Source: Neodiprion pinetum
Lineage: Eukaryota > Arthropoda > Insecta > Hymenoptera > Diprionidae
NCBI RefSeq assembly: GCF_021155775.2
Contig: NC_060233.1
Span: 15,138,537-15,202,536, forward strand
Direction: 5' to 3'
DNA length: 64,000 nt
How positions within the stretch are numbered: the stretch's first letter is position 1; each line of letters begins with the position of its first letter. The position numbers were made by a program, and so were the translations under genes. This document shows positions 1 to 13,600 of this stretch, one piece after another. The notes under the pieces were generated by a model that saw only the letters and a program-made list of their open reading frames with translations, had not been told where the DNA came from and searched no databases.

Positions 1-1650
1 GCGGGAATTACAGTTTTGATTCCATTATTCATATTCCATTACAATAACCTATCATTCACACATTTAATTATACATTTTTTATCGTTTGCACCGTGCTCGA
101 TTTACAATAGATTTGAGATGGATTGACCGAATCGAAAGCACCTTTTTTTTAAAATCGATCTCCATGTAAAAAAAAAAAAATGGGAAATCGAATGGAAATA
201 TTTATTTTGGAAAATCATTTTGGGAACGACGGCAAAAAACAATTATATTTTATGCTTTGATTACATCTTTGGAATTTGGGGATATTTGGATTGAAAAGCA
301 GAGGATTTTTTACTCGGAAACGTGTCCGAAAACATGTTTTGGTCTTCAAAATTTCGCGAGAAAAAAAATTTAATACAAACCCACTGCGGTAAGCGTGCCG
401 TGTCGCTTTCAGCGAATCTGTGTTTCGACAATTTTTATGGACCGTGAGGCAAACACAACAATAGAAATATACTTGTACCCGTGTGATGTGTGACATAGGT
501 AGGTAAGATTGTCAGTCACGTTGTCCGATCTAAAAGAAACCTCAGGCATCAATGAATTGCCGAGCCTACTACACCTGAATAAACAGTGTTTTCCCTCGAA
601 CCTGCGTCTTTTATCGCTCTAATATTAGACTTACTAGACTCACAAATTTTATTTTCTTTTATTTTTTGACATAGGTAGGTAAGATTGTCAGTCACGTTGT
701 CCGATCTAAAAGAAACCTCAGGCATCAATGAATTGCCGAGCCTACTACACCTGAATAAACAGTGTTTTCCCTCGAACCTGCGTCTTTTATCGCTCTAATA
801 TTAGACTTACTAGACCCACAAATTTTATTTTCCAAAATTTAAATTGCGTGCCAAAAATGATGGAATGATCTCGAGGACCGTTCAGGCGCGTTTGTATCCT
901 TTTCCTCGTATAGAAAATCGGCCTCGAAAGTTTAAAAAGTGATCCGTATATTCCAAATTAAAAACTATTTGCTCAACTCTACATCCTATTGAGCGAAAAG
1001 AATGATTCTTTAATTAGAATTTTCGATCAAAGAACCGATTAAAAGTACTACTAAGACCACCTTTAGAGGGTATTGAACTCTGAATCGAGGCTCAAAGCGT
1101 AACCAATATCGCTCGATGAAGAAATTCGACTCTGACGTACAATTGAACGATGTTCCTAATGGATATGGATCGAAGCGGTAGCTGGACAAGTGTCAGAGGT
1201 GACAGGAAATGGCATTGCTTTGCATTTCACGATCATATATTAAGACTTCATGCGTTCAAGTAGTATTACAAAAAGAGAGAAACAAGTCGAGTTTCATCAA
1301 CCTCCATGTTACCGTTAGACTAGGATGCAAGGATAGAAAATGCAAGAGTATAATTCGGCATCTTAAATTACTAATGCTAAATCCATTTCATGTGAAGACA
1401 ATTGTTCACAGACAGTCTTTTTCTTTGTTGGATTTCGAGATCACGGGAAGCGTTGAAACGGAAAAATTGTTACGTTTGGGATTTGATATTGAACAGAATT
1501 CAGGTCTGCTTGGATAATACAAATCTTTATTTATTCAACTGAACACGTCCTCGTTGGATGATTTAGAAAAATTACAAGTTTTTTCAGTACTAATACAGAA
1601 GTAAAAAATATATTATTGGTATTATATTGTAATCTTAGTAAAGACATTAC
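1..1650. other. Intergenic DNA downstream of the citron gene
   Basis: This AT-rich stretch contains no open reading frame that resembles a protein family. The only structure I can support is the duplicated LTR-like block at 491-832, annotated separately. The remaining short open frames (for example around 1209-1517 on the plus strand) show no domain and look like chance. Confidence 0.6.
491..832. repeat. Tandem duplication of a ~166-bp block, LTR-like
   Basis: Two nearly identical copies lie head to tail at about 491-656 and 667-832, separated by a short T-rich spacer (period 176 bp). Both begin with TGACATAGGTAGGTAAG and contain CCTGAATAAACAGTG, which holds a polyadenylation-type AATAAA, followed by a pyrimidine-rich stretch. 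I see one base difference, GACTCAC versus GACCCAC. An AATAAA in the middle of a short repeated block recalls the R/U5 end of a retrotransposon LTR, but no coding remnant or primer-binding site was found. It could equally be a local tandem duplication. Confidence 0.75.
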
Positions 1651-1706
1651 TTATTTATTATATTCATTACCTTAAATTATAGAATTACTAGCTTCCGAGT
1701 TAGGTA

Positions 1707-1712
1707 TTTATT
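1707..1712 (-). terminator. Candidate polyadenylation signal of the citron gene
   Basis: Read on the minus strand this is AATAAA, about 330 nt downstream of the citron stop codon at 2044. Further AATAAA copies on the same strand lie at 1654-1659 and 1526-1535, so the actual 3' end cannot be chosen from sequence alone. Confidence 0.4.
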
Positions 1713-2043
1713 ACAAGTCTGCAAACCGTGTAGACTGACATATTTTGTACTAAATAGTTGTTACTTATAGGAGAAATGAAAAACAAATTATATAAATTAA
1801 ATATCAAGTCTAACTTATTAAACAATCATTAAAAATGGTGGATAACTGTGGGTGGGTTTTTACTATGAACGCAGTTTTGGGCCTAGGGTTCCTACAATTA
1901 ACGGCGCACAGAACGTTTCGTCGCTATTTTCAATTACCGTTTCATCTGACCCTAAAACATCGGCAATTCGAAGCAACTAAAACTATGATGCATAATTAAG
2001 ATTTATAACGATCAAGTTAACGCTCGGACTTTGAGGCTGCTAA

Positions 2044-4659
2044 TCAAAACTGGTGGTTCGATTGGTGGGTGAAATGCACTCTTTTACCCTGACAGTCGAG
2101 CGCTTCCATTAGACTAGAAGTGAAACTGAAGTCCGAACTGCTCTCTTCGTCTTGTTGGCTGTAATACAGAAGCTTGTTACATGGTTGAAAAATGTTGATA
2201 TTAACAGTGAACTTACAGCGTGTCCATGCTGGTGAGGCTATCATTCCGTTTTGGTAAAGCCGTAGCTCCCTCTATTTTCAAAATATCCAACGCAGAATTC
2301 ATCGAGGCGACGTAAATGCCTCGGCCTCCCGCCGGGCCGAGATATCGCGGATTATTGAACTCTAGCAAGGTTCGATCAGACGGTTTGGTAACCGACCTAT
2401 ACGACTCTGCTGTGAGTTTGATTACCTCCACAGAGGAGAAGTGCACAATGAATAAGTAAGGTTTTCTGTATGCTGAAACGAAAGGGTGAAAACAGTTAAA
2501 AAAAAAATCCGCTGACAAATACTCTCCGTTCTTTATCATCAGCCGCTTACCAAAGCCAAACGGCAAGTGGCTCCACGTCGGGTCATAAGTACGGGTTTTT
2601 CGTCCAACTTCATCTACGAAAACACCGAACTCATTGTAACACAAAAGAAGTTCAACGGACTGCGAGCTGCACGAGACGTTCAGAACGGCAACCGGAAAAC
2701 TACCGAGTCTCGCTGCTCCTTGTAGGGCGGCCCGTACAGAGCTGTCGTCTTGATCGGGGAATTCTGTAAAGTAAACGTTTAAAAGTACTGAAGGAAGGGT
2801 GGAAAACGAGAGGTACGGTCATTGATACCCTAAGGATGAGTTACTGTCACAGCTATTGACATAACTCCAATGCATCTTTTCACATACAAGTTCGCTTGTC
2901 CCGCAAAAAGAAGTCGCGCGATAAACGGACAGATTAGTGTTGGACGAGCTACTTGGCGTATTTCGTCACAAAAATTTGTACACACTTTTGGGCCAAAATA
3001 TGGCTTGGTCAATATGTAACAATAATTGAACCATGTCTTGGCGTTTCATTGGATAGGCATTTGTTGGAGACAAAAAGATATTACAATCAAGTTTTCAATG
3101 TTTTCTAGTAAGACCCGAAATGTGAGTTTCTTCACTTTGACCCGAGAATGTATCAAATATTTTTTGTTGAAATCAACCCATTCTATTGCGCAACCTCTGG
3201 TATTTAGCTATTTTATCCTCTCAATAAGTATAGGAGTGTCAACAATTGTACCTCTTACCCAATTAACTAAATGGGTAATGTGACTAAATCAAAAAACGAA
3301 ATTATATGAACTTGCATACCTTCGATATTGTAATCGTCAAGATCAATTTGGAAGAATTTGTTACACCCAACAATCAAAAGGTTTCGCGTGAAGAGAGCAC
3401 AGCTACACGGCTCTGTCGTCGCCAATTCTCGAACAGTAATAAACTCCCCTCCATCTTCTTGGGTAGTCCATTTGAGTAATCTGAATACATTAGAACCAAT
3501 AAATTTTCGGATTTTCGGTGGACATCATCATCATACGACAATTGATTCTAACAGGGGAGTATCAGACCTCTGAATCATGTATTCTTCTGAAACTTCTACG
3601 AGCGTTTACTCGACTTAAAATACGGAGCTTGTGATGTATAGTTTCATGATCAACTTTCGCATGACAAGCTATCGTTACAAAATTTCAATCAGTAAATGTA
3701 TATTTATCTAACAGGGTTCTCTTCATTCGAGTTACAATTGATTATACTCACAGTTTGCTGAATAAAATGTTGTAACAAACGAAAGCTGTGGTATATTTTT
3801 TGCTTTAAGGTGGTTCACTAGGTAGAGAAAAATGTTTTTGAAATTTTCATTCGTGCCGTTTACTCAAAATGAATATACGTATGAGCTCCTACAGAAGACG
3901 TATCGAAGTATTACGTTTTTGACGGAAAATAATTATTTAAAAAGAATAGCATTTTTTAAGAAACAATTGATTTCGAAACGCTTCGTTTGCGTCGTCTATG
4001 AGTAATCAATGAAAACGTACGCAATTGCACTGCTTTCTAGGTTCTACGGGGCGTAGAACATTAATTTTTGTCGTCCTCTGATAAAATTTCAGTAATAGGA
4101 TCTCCTAAGTTTGAGTGCAAAAGAATATATTATTACTGAACGACAGTGAAGTAACTTATACGAACTTCCGATACCCTAATCTATTGCAAATTGAGCGAAG
4201 GAAGGCCCATTCGATAAAACTTTAGGCCAAAAGCTTCATACTTTGAGCTCCATACAATAGCACAATCCATGATCCAGAAGCCTAATTGCGTTCCTTGTAA
4301 GTGACTTACATAACATTCGAGGCGGTTGCGGCGCAAAGTAAGTTCCCCTGTAACTGATACAAATGGCAACTTTCGCAGGTGGTAAGAATTGGTGTAATCC
4401 TAATCGCTGGTCTCGAGCATTCTGCTGCCAGAGCATTACTCTTCAATTGCCGGAGATCGCAAAAAACGAGTTGTCTGTCTTCACCAGCTATCATTATCGC
4501 CAGTCCCAGATGAGGGTGCAAAGATAATTGGTGTACTCTAACAACGCCCTGAATTCTTGTTAATTTTGACTGCGATGTACGGTATGAAAAAAGACCTTCT
4601 TCAGCACCCAATAGGAGTACGCCCTCCTGGCCCAACTCTACAATGCAATTCAGATCGAG
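2044..4659 (-). CDS. sti: Citron exons 9-13: CNH domain and C-terminus
   Basis: Exons 4659-4310, 3480-3320, 2763-2551, 2472-2217 and 2158-2044 encode residues about 1180-1543. The CNH (citron homology) beta-propeller is clear: GVLLLGAEEGLFSYRT near the start, TEPCSCALFTRNLLIVG, then CYNEFGVFVDEVGRKTRT, YRKPYLFIVHFSSVEVIKL and NPRYLGPAGGRGIYVAS. The last exon gives a Ser/Asp-rich tail ending in TGA at 2046-2044. Two of these exons read through into their introns as false longer open frames (at 2213 and 4306); the spliced version is supported by GTAAGT-type donors at both places. Human citron continues far past this point with basic Ser/Pro-rich sequence, so this C-terminus is shorter. Confidence 0.93.
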
Positions 4660-7600
4660 CTGAAAATAAACGAGCCACTTCAGAAACGATCTTAGTCTCG
4701 TAGTTGCGAAACTTTGTACACAGAGTTTTTTGAATCAATTTAACCACACGTTCCCGAACGGAATTTTGTGCAACAGCTGATTTAAGATGTGTTGCTTTAA
4801 GTGCTGACAGGTTATAAATTATCTTGAAAATACTGTTTTTAAGTGGGAAATTAGAAAGGAACTGTGGTTACACACTTTTAGAGATCTTCGTAACAAAAGA
4901 AAACAAAACATTATTTTAACCACAAAATCGATATTTTTTAAATTCACGGTGGTCACTAAAAATAAACGAAAAATTTCGATCATCTTTCCCCAACTTTTCC
5001 TGGTTAAATTATAATTTATCCCTGATGTTTAAAATTTCTGCAGTTTTTCAAGGAATTGAAAAACTTGAGAGATGATACATAAAAAGTGTGAAATTTTGCT
5101 GCGAATTTTTTCATACCAATTCGACTAACTTCGGAATCTCACAATTTTTGATTTTATTCACAAATTTTTATGTAATTGTCCGAATTTCAACACAATATGC
5201 TGAATTTTTCCACAAAATTATCTACAATCCCATGAGAATACATTTTTCTCCCCAAATGAATTGTTTTGCAGATAAATGCTAACCAGCTCTGCATAAATTT
5301 AGAAACGAAATTCTCTGAAGGTCCGTGCAAATAACTTTTTCTACGCAAAATCCCATCACCATTATTTGCAGAGTGCAATAATATAGGAAGAATTTCCATT
5401 GAGGTAGAAGCTTTTGAATAATTGAAAGAAAAAACAAGGAAAAAATATATTTACCGTGCTACCTCCGTCAACAACTCGATTACTTTGTATTTTTTATAAG
5501 CACTATTGCTTATCAAAGCTACATAATATTCTCGTTTTTGATAGCAAGTAGCACAGAAAATAGGATTTTTGGCATATTTTATGCGCACTTGGCACAAAAA
5601 TAACTATGCTTCGATGGAATGATATAATTCCTCGACTTTTCCTAATTGATAAACTTCCTTGACCACCATGAACTTGTTTTGCTCTGCCGTTTATCCAAAA
5701 ATATTTGTGAGTCGAAAGTTTCAAATTATAAATAACTGATTCCATTTACTTGTTGTTTGTCTAGTTTTAGAACGGTCTGATATCGATGATTGGGTGATAC
5801 TGTGTTGACTTTAATTTGACTGGCTACAGTTCGCAGTGCATTGAGCCAGGCTTTTTTATCGGCCTGACTTAAAGCCATGATGTCCAACCCTGAGGACGGC
5901 CAACAAGTCGTCGAAGGTCCAGCCTCTACTCGGAGTATGAACGGCAGATCAGACCTGGCAGTGCCTGAAACCTCCGCCTGGCTTACTGATTCTGATATTG
6001 CCACACCCTCTTTCTCGCTCAACTCTAGCCGATTTATGGGCACCATTCCGGAACTCGGTTCATGCTCGTAAGTGCACAAGCTTGTTCCTTCTAGTCGGAG
6101 GTATTTCCTATCCCAGGAAGCCTTGGCACGGCCAGGTACTTTGACCCAGCCCTCCATTGAGACGCTTCTGTTGTTTTCAGCTGCCTGAAACGAAAACATA
6201 ACGGATTGAGCAGTCGATTCCCTGGAGAAAATTAAATTTTGAAAACCTTCAGAAATTTATAAAAACTTTCTCATAATGTCAATTTCCGATAGTTTATCAA
6301 TTTTTGTACAAAAATCTTTCAAAAAAAATTAAAGGTTCCCAGTGTTAAGGTCATATTAAATTACCTGAAATTTTATAGTTTTTTGGACAAAAACATTCGA
6401 TTTTTCCAGGACATATTTCAACTACCCTTACTGATCAAACTCATTTTTCAGGGTGGGCACTAAATCTGTCACGAAATTCCCCAACTTTTCCAGGTAACCC
6501 AGACAAAAATTTTATCATTTTCCCTGACCAATTTGAATAAATTCGTTACAGCAAATTGAAAAAAATGTACGTATTTTTCACGAAGTCTAGAATTTCTTAC
6601 AATCCCTATCAGACATTATCAAAGTGGGTTAAGCTTTTCCAAAAATAATGTAAAATTTTTGTTAGAACTGTACGAAAACACGGTACTCATGTATTTACAA
6701 GAAACGCGATTAAAGAATGAATTTTTACCAATTCGGTGTTGTCAGGCTGGTCGATCGCGAGAGTTTGAACACTGTCACCAATACTAGAAAGGCTCTCTTC
6801 ACTGGCCTTCCAGGTCTGGCTGAAGTGCCTTGCAAATCCACCGGGAAGACCGCAGGTGGCAGGAACCAGCAGGGAGCATTTTGGGTGGGCCATAATCTGG
6901 CACTCGTTGCAGATAGCAGCGTTCTTTCCAAACTGAATGGAGTCGAAACACGCGCCGCACTTTCCAGTGCGCATTGATAACTTCACGTCAAATCTGTGCG
7001 GAATATTGTGTCTCATCCTTTGCAGGGATGGCTTCCTGGCCAACGTGTCACCGGGCGATTCAGCCAGTTGTTGAAGCACCTTTTTAGTCTCTGGGGACGG
7101 TGGACTGGCCGGTAAAGGAGCGGAAGCTTGCGCAGCTCTCAGGGCCAGCAACTGATCAGTTAAGGTTTTGACCTTAGCCCGTTCTTTGGTGAGCTGATTT
7201 TCCAGCTCACGATAGCCGACGGGCATTCCTGTTCCACTGGGTGGCATGTTTTCCTTCTGTTGCGAACCAAAAATCTTGTCGCACACGGTCTTCTTCTTCT
7301 TGTTGGACTCCTCGAGCTTCAGCTGCAGGTAGTCGATCAGCTTCGTCTGCTGCTGTCTGGTTCCTTCCGCTTTGACCTCTCTTTCCTGGTAGAATTGCCG
7401 CATCTCTTCCAGCACACCTTCCAGCTCTGTGATTCTGGACCTCAATTCTTGGCCTTGGTCGATGCTCTCCTGAAGATCGGTCATCAACCCTAAATTCGCC
7501 TCCTTCAGTTGATGCAGCCGGGTCAAGTGCTCCGTGCTCTCTTCCTTGACCTTCATCGCCTCTCCCTTACTCAGTTCAAATGCACGTTTTGTCTTGGACA

Positions 7601-10600
7601 GGTCGCATTCCAGCGCTCCGCATTTGCTTACCAATTCCGCGACCTGATTGCTTAAATCCTGCGCGAGCTTCTTGTACTGATCTCGCTGCGCGGCCAATCC
7701 ATTTCTCTTATCCTCAATGTCGCTCGTTTCGGACTCTAATCTCTCGACCGCGCGCTCCGCGACAACTCTGAGCGTCTTTTCCCTGTCTTGCGCTGCGTGG
7801 GCTTCACGCACCTTCAACTCTGCGCTTTCCAGATCCTTCTGTAGCTTCATTTTATCCTGTATCAGCATGTTTTCACGAGTCTCGTGGTCGCTGGTCAGTC
7901 TTTCGTAATCTGTCAACTGTTCCTCCAGCACTGTGCATGTTTCCTTCAGAAGATCTATGTTCACTTGATGGCTGTTCGCCTCGTGCTTCAGCTTTTCCAA
8001 TTCGGACTCCAGCTGCGCTTTCTCTTCGTTTAGTTTTGTCAAGCTGAGTATGAGCCGCTTATTTTCGCTGTTTAGACTGTCTACACGATCTTGATTCCCT
8101 CTCATTTGCTTACGCGTCGCGTCGAGCTCTCGGCGCAGCGTTGAGCTCGAATTTTGCAGCTCTTCTATTTGCTTATTAGCTTGCGTCAATGCCTGTAGAA
8201 AAATTAATAATGTATACAGGGTGGCCACTCAATTCCGCTCACGGAATTCCCTGACATTTCCCGGTTTTCCCCGACTAAAATCATTATTTTTCCCTAAAAT
8301 TTTGATGCACAATTTGTGCAGAAATCACTAAAAACTATAGTAACCTAGGTAAAGTATGGCCAAATATATTAAAGTTATAAAAGTTATTAAAAGTTGTTCA
8401 TTCCATTCATTATGATTTTTGAAAGTTGACAAAAAATGAAAATTTCCATTTGCTTGGTCTTGTTAAGTATATATTTAAGAAGGGGCTCCAAGAAGCGAAA
8501 TATTTTTAGAGCTATTATTTGAACATTTATGCTGTTTGCAATGAAAATCGAGGTTCGAAGAATTATGACTAATTAACGAATGTGTAACTTTTTGAAAAAT
8601 AAACTTAAAAATTTTTTTCCATCGGGACATTTTTCTTTTAAGCGTTAAGAATGCGCCACAATTTATCCAAATTTTTAAATTGATATTTAATACAGCAAAA
8701 GCAATTATTTTATGCGGTGTACTGTCTAGACGCGGCGCGTCTATGCCGTAACAGTTGCGCAGAGCCCTATGTTCAGCGTTCAATTAAAATTACTAATACT
8801 GAAGTTAGAATTCTGGGTGCTTATACTTTTGTATTGGAAATTTCCTTCTTTTTAAGAATCTTTTTAAAATTTTCGCTAGCGCTTTTACTTTTTGAGTTAT
8901 TGCCAAAAACCTGAGGCTTCGTTTTTTCTAGACTATTAGGCGTCGGTGAACTTGCGTCTCCACACGCAGTGACGGCCATAGATAAATCAAACCGATGTCT
9001 GCTCGTACTACTGAATTCCTGTGACAATCAACAACTAAGCTTATAATCGTCAATAAGAAGAGAAGAAAAATTGTGACGATGCGTTGATAGCATCTCAATT
9101 TTATGGACAAAGCTTTTGAAATCCGTGAGTTCTATAAAAAGTCCCTGACCAACCAAAAAATTCCCTGACATTTCCCTGACATACAAAATTCCCTGACATT
9201 TCCCGGTTTTCCAGACAGGTGGCCACCCTGGTATATAAAGTTCCAAATTACTTTAAATTAAATCATAAATGTAACAAAATCAATGCATTGACGATTTGGC
9301 AAAAACAAAATTTTTTTACTGCCCGTTTCTGTAAGAAAAAGAGTCCATGTTTATTGGGTGATCTTAGTATTAAAGTTTTGATGCTGAATCTGAATGTTGA
9401 ATTCGATTTTCGTAATTCAAAGTAAAGAAGAGAAATTTGAAAAATATTTGATATTGAAAATAGTGTGCATTTTTTGGTGTTTGAGGTCGGAAATGGAATC
9501 AAACATTGAACATTCAAAACCCTGTGTTCATTACAGCAAATCGTTATAAACATAAAAACATCGAAGTTTTTTGCATTGAAATCAGTACCTCGTAAGTTAA
9601 AAGACATCGATTTTAGTCGATATTAATTATTTTTTCAAGTATCATCCACCATGTTAGAATCGGCACTTCAATTTTGCGACCTTAAAAACCACAAATTACA
9701 TAATCACACTGAAATCGGTATCGTCTAAACATTGAACTGTTTTAAAGTAGGACAATATTTTTATTGCTGAAAAGAGCTCTAAGCATTGAATTTTTTTTCC
9801 AATTAAAAATCCTCCAAAAGTATAGGAACATTAGGCAAAGTCTAGGATGTGCCTCATTTCATATGACTCCTTCCAATTTCAGCAAGATGTATAAAAGCGT
9901 ACTCATTCCTATTTCTTCGCGAAATTTCACAAAATCGTCGTGTAGTACAATTTTAATATATAAATAACATATTTGTTTTGTGGATCTTGAAAGGTTTGTA
10001 GCAGTCCACCATTTTTAACAATGGGCCAAAATCAGCCTTATATCCAGAATTGCGATCATTTTGGAAACTTTTGCGAAAAAATTGGAATAAGTATAGTTTT
10101 TTACATGTTACCGAAATGAGAAACAGTCACATGATATGAGATACCTCTTGGACATGAGCTAAAAATACTATATTTAGAAAGCTTTATTTGTACAGCAAAA
10201 ACTAGTATTCAGACCTTGTTCCAGCAGAAATAAAGAACCCTAATTTCAAACAGTTTGATAAACATGTTTCTCTCAAGATGCCCAGATACGCTGTGTCATA
10301 GAGCAAAAGTAGCATGAATTTTTTACGTGAAGAAAAATATTGGAATCTGACCCGCTGTGCTGAATCTGCTTGTAGTTTATTTCTGGAAGATTCTTTAGTG
10401 GCTTCTTCGAGTGACTGTTTGGCACTTTCAAGTTCTTTCAAAATCTTTTTGCATCTCAATTCCTCATCCGCGATTCTCGAATTCAATTTGTCAGTAATCT
10501 TTTGCTTCTCATCAGTCAAAACTTTGACTTTTTCTTCAGCCGTTTTCGCTTCTCGAGAGGCGATTCGTTTGTCCAAGTTTGCATCGGATAATTCTTTCTC

Positions 10601-13600
10601 CTTTTTCCAGAGATTCGATTGAGCTTGTCTCGCCGCTTGACGTTCAGCAGCTGTGTTTTCTCTGGCCGTTTGTAATTGCTGTTCAACCCGTTGCAGCTGT
10701 TGTTCCAAAAAGGAAATTTTTTGCACCGCTTCCTTCATGGATATTCCACTCATTCCCGATTTCTGGTAGTCGGATTGCTTGAGACTGACATTCTCAGCTT
10801 CTAGCTTTGTAACACTGTGCTCAAAACGACGCAAAATCTCTTCGAGATTCCCTACTTTCTGTAGGTATTCCTCTGTGAAAAAAGTAGACGAAACCAATCA
10901 GATTATATACAGTTTTGTAAATCACTGAAACTCAGTTACCTTCTTTTTCGAGAGTGTCTTGAAGTCTTCGCTGCAAGGCAGCCTTGTCTTGTGAAACACG
11001 TTCCAAATCCATTGCCAGTGATTCGCTCTGTTCCAAATTCACCACAGTATCGCTTAAATCTGATTTTGCAATCTGAACAAAGACGAACAGCCATTATTGC
11101 ATACAAATAATCCAATAATACAATTATTTCGACTCACCACAAGTTGTTGCTTCAGTTGTTCATTATCCAATTTCAACCGATCCAACTGCGCTTGCAAAGT
11201 TGCGGTTTTCTGATCATTGGCAGCGACACCGTCCAACTGTTTGGTTCTTTCACTAAGCTGGTTTCTCAGAGCTTCAATTTCTGCATCTCTTGCTGGTATA
11301 CTAGCTTGAACACTTCGGAGTTGTTCTTGATAATCTTTCAGCTCACTCTGGCATAATTCCAAAGCAACGTTGAGCCTTGACTGGCGACAGTGGTTTGAAT
11401 CTTGTTCATGTCTCAGCTGGTTTTCTAACTCTGCGTTTTTAGCAGTTTCTAGTTCCAGCTTTGCTCTTATGTCGGCCAATTGGTTGTGAGCACGAGACGC
11501 CATTTCTTCTAGTTTAGTTTCAACCCCTGCCACGCTTTGACGGTTCAACTCCCTCGTTTTTGCCAAAGATTCTTTGTACTGCACCTATTTGTTGTTAAAT
11601 ATTAGTAATGTAATATACTCAGCAAGGTAATTTACTTCGAGAAAGCAAAATGACTTACCTGAAAGGCTCGCAACTTTTCTAGCTCAGCATTAGCAGTGTC
11701 CAATTCGCACTCTGCTCTTTGCAGTCGCGAAGTCAACTCATTATTGCATCTACACAATTCAGTGATTCTCAATGTCTGTGTTTCTATGTGTTTATTCAGT
11801 TGGTCCACTTTATCTTTTTCGGCAGCTTCCCACTTTCGTTTTGCACCTCTTATTAAATCCAGTGCCCTTGTCTCTAAATCACGCCTTTCTTGGCGTTCTA
11901 AATCTAAATCGTTTTCAAAGTAATTAAGTAATATTCAGTTACTAAATTTGTTACACATTGCAAGGTCATAACAGTAATGATATTAAATAGATAATTGTAG
12001 TAAGCAGATTCCAAATTGAATACAAATATGAATTGTAAAAATAGTGCAAGAATTACATTGGTTAGAGAAAGATTGCAAGGATTGAAAATCAGAATTTTCC
12101 AGGGAACAAAAAGCTTCATTAGTAAATCATTATAATTACCCAACGTTCTCTTTATTCCAGCCATTTCTGACCGTGCTTTAGACAGTTCGCGTTCCAGTTT
12201 GTCTCTTTCTTTGTTGGAAGCAGCTTTTTCAGCTTCAGAAACCTGACGCCGCGTCAAGTCAAAGTGTCTTGCACGCTTGGGTTAGTGACAAGCATGTCAG
12301 AGGCAGCCGAATAGCGTTTTCCCGTATTCCGGCATCGCCGATCGCCGACCGCCTGGGCGAAGTTTGTCTCCACGTTCGTGTAACGACGGCTAATTAATTC
12401 CCCTGAACACCATCTCGTCACTCTCGGTTACAGATGATATGTTCAAGAAGCGTCCCTAAAACCCTTGTAACGGTCACTCGACTAGCTACTCAACTTCAGA
12501 TCTGTTCGTTCTGAATTCGAAATTTGTTTTGGAGCTCCAGATTCACTCCGATTGGTCGGCTTACAAAGCTTACAAAACTGGCCAATAGATGTCGTTTATC
12601 TCCTAGCGTTGCAGCTTGGGTTTTCTGTCGGAGATGGTTGAAGTCAGACTTGTGTCAGTTATTTGTAGATCGATGCTACATTTTTTTCACTCTTACCGTT
12701 CACCGGTAAGAACGCATGTTGTTGATACACTTTATTTATCGACGGTCGCATGAATAACATCAAGATTCCAATAAAACACACTTGGTGGACCAAGTTTGAA
12801 CGAATTGATTTTACTATGATTTCTCTAGTTTAACAATCTTCTTATTGGTTTAAAATCATTCAATTATTATTTGACGCTTCCATAATCAAGGTTGTATCAT
12901 TAATTGTGGCTGAGTAATATAAGTAATTCTACATTGTAACATTTTTTCCATATTACTTAGATGGGAACACTTCGAATTTCAAGAGTCGTATTTTAAAATT
13001 GGATTGCACAAATGTTCTTGCAAGAGGGGCATATGTATATATATATATATTTTGCTATGTGCATCAAGTTTTTCAGCGTGAAGCGAAAAAAATGTCTCTC
13101 ACTAACCAAACACCAAACTATGTATATTGATAATTTTTTCTTCTCCATAAGCCGCTAAATTGCATAATTAAATTTTTGTTTGGAATACTAAATGATTCAA
13201 ATCGATGATTCACTTGTTTTATTTCACTCCAGGGTCGCAAAAAGTACCGAAATTGAGGGTTCGACGAAAACGAATACATTCGGTCTTGCGAAATTCCTTA
13301 CGGTTGTTAATCGATCACGGTTTGTTGTGACTTAAGATATAATGCATGACTGGATTTTTTCGACATTCAATAGAGAAAGTGCGCACGGGAATGTGGAATC
13401 AGGAATCATCAGAGGATTGCTGAGGTGTAGAGCCTGAAATGTTTATGTAAACGGCCTCACGGAACTCGCGAAATGTCAGGGCTATGACCGAATCATTATA
13501 ATGGTTCGCTTACACTTGGGTGTTTCGTTTTATGTATACATGTAAAACATACTTGTTGTCTTATAACTTTGAGCGCACAGTTATAAAAAACATTCACCGA

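Noticed and set aside
2213..2644. Single 143-codon citron frame
   Set aside because: It reads through an intron (2473-2550) that has a clear GTAAGC donor and TTTCAG acceptor; the spliced form matches the CNH domain better.
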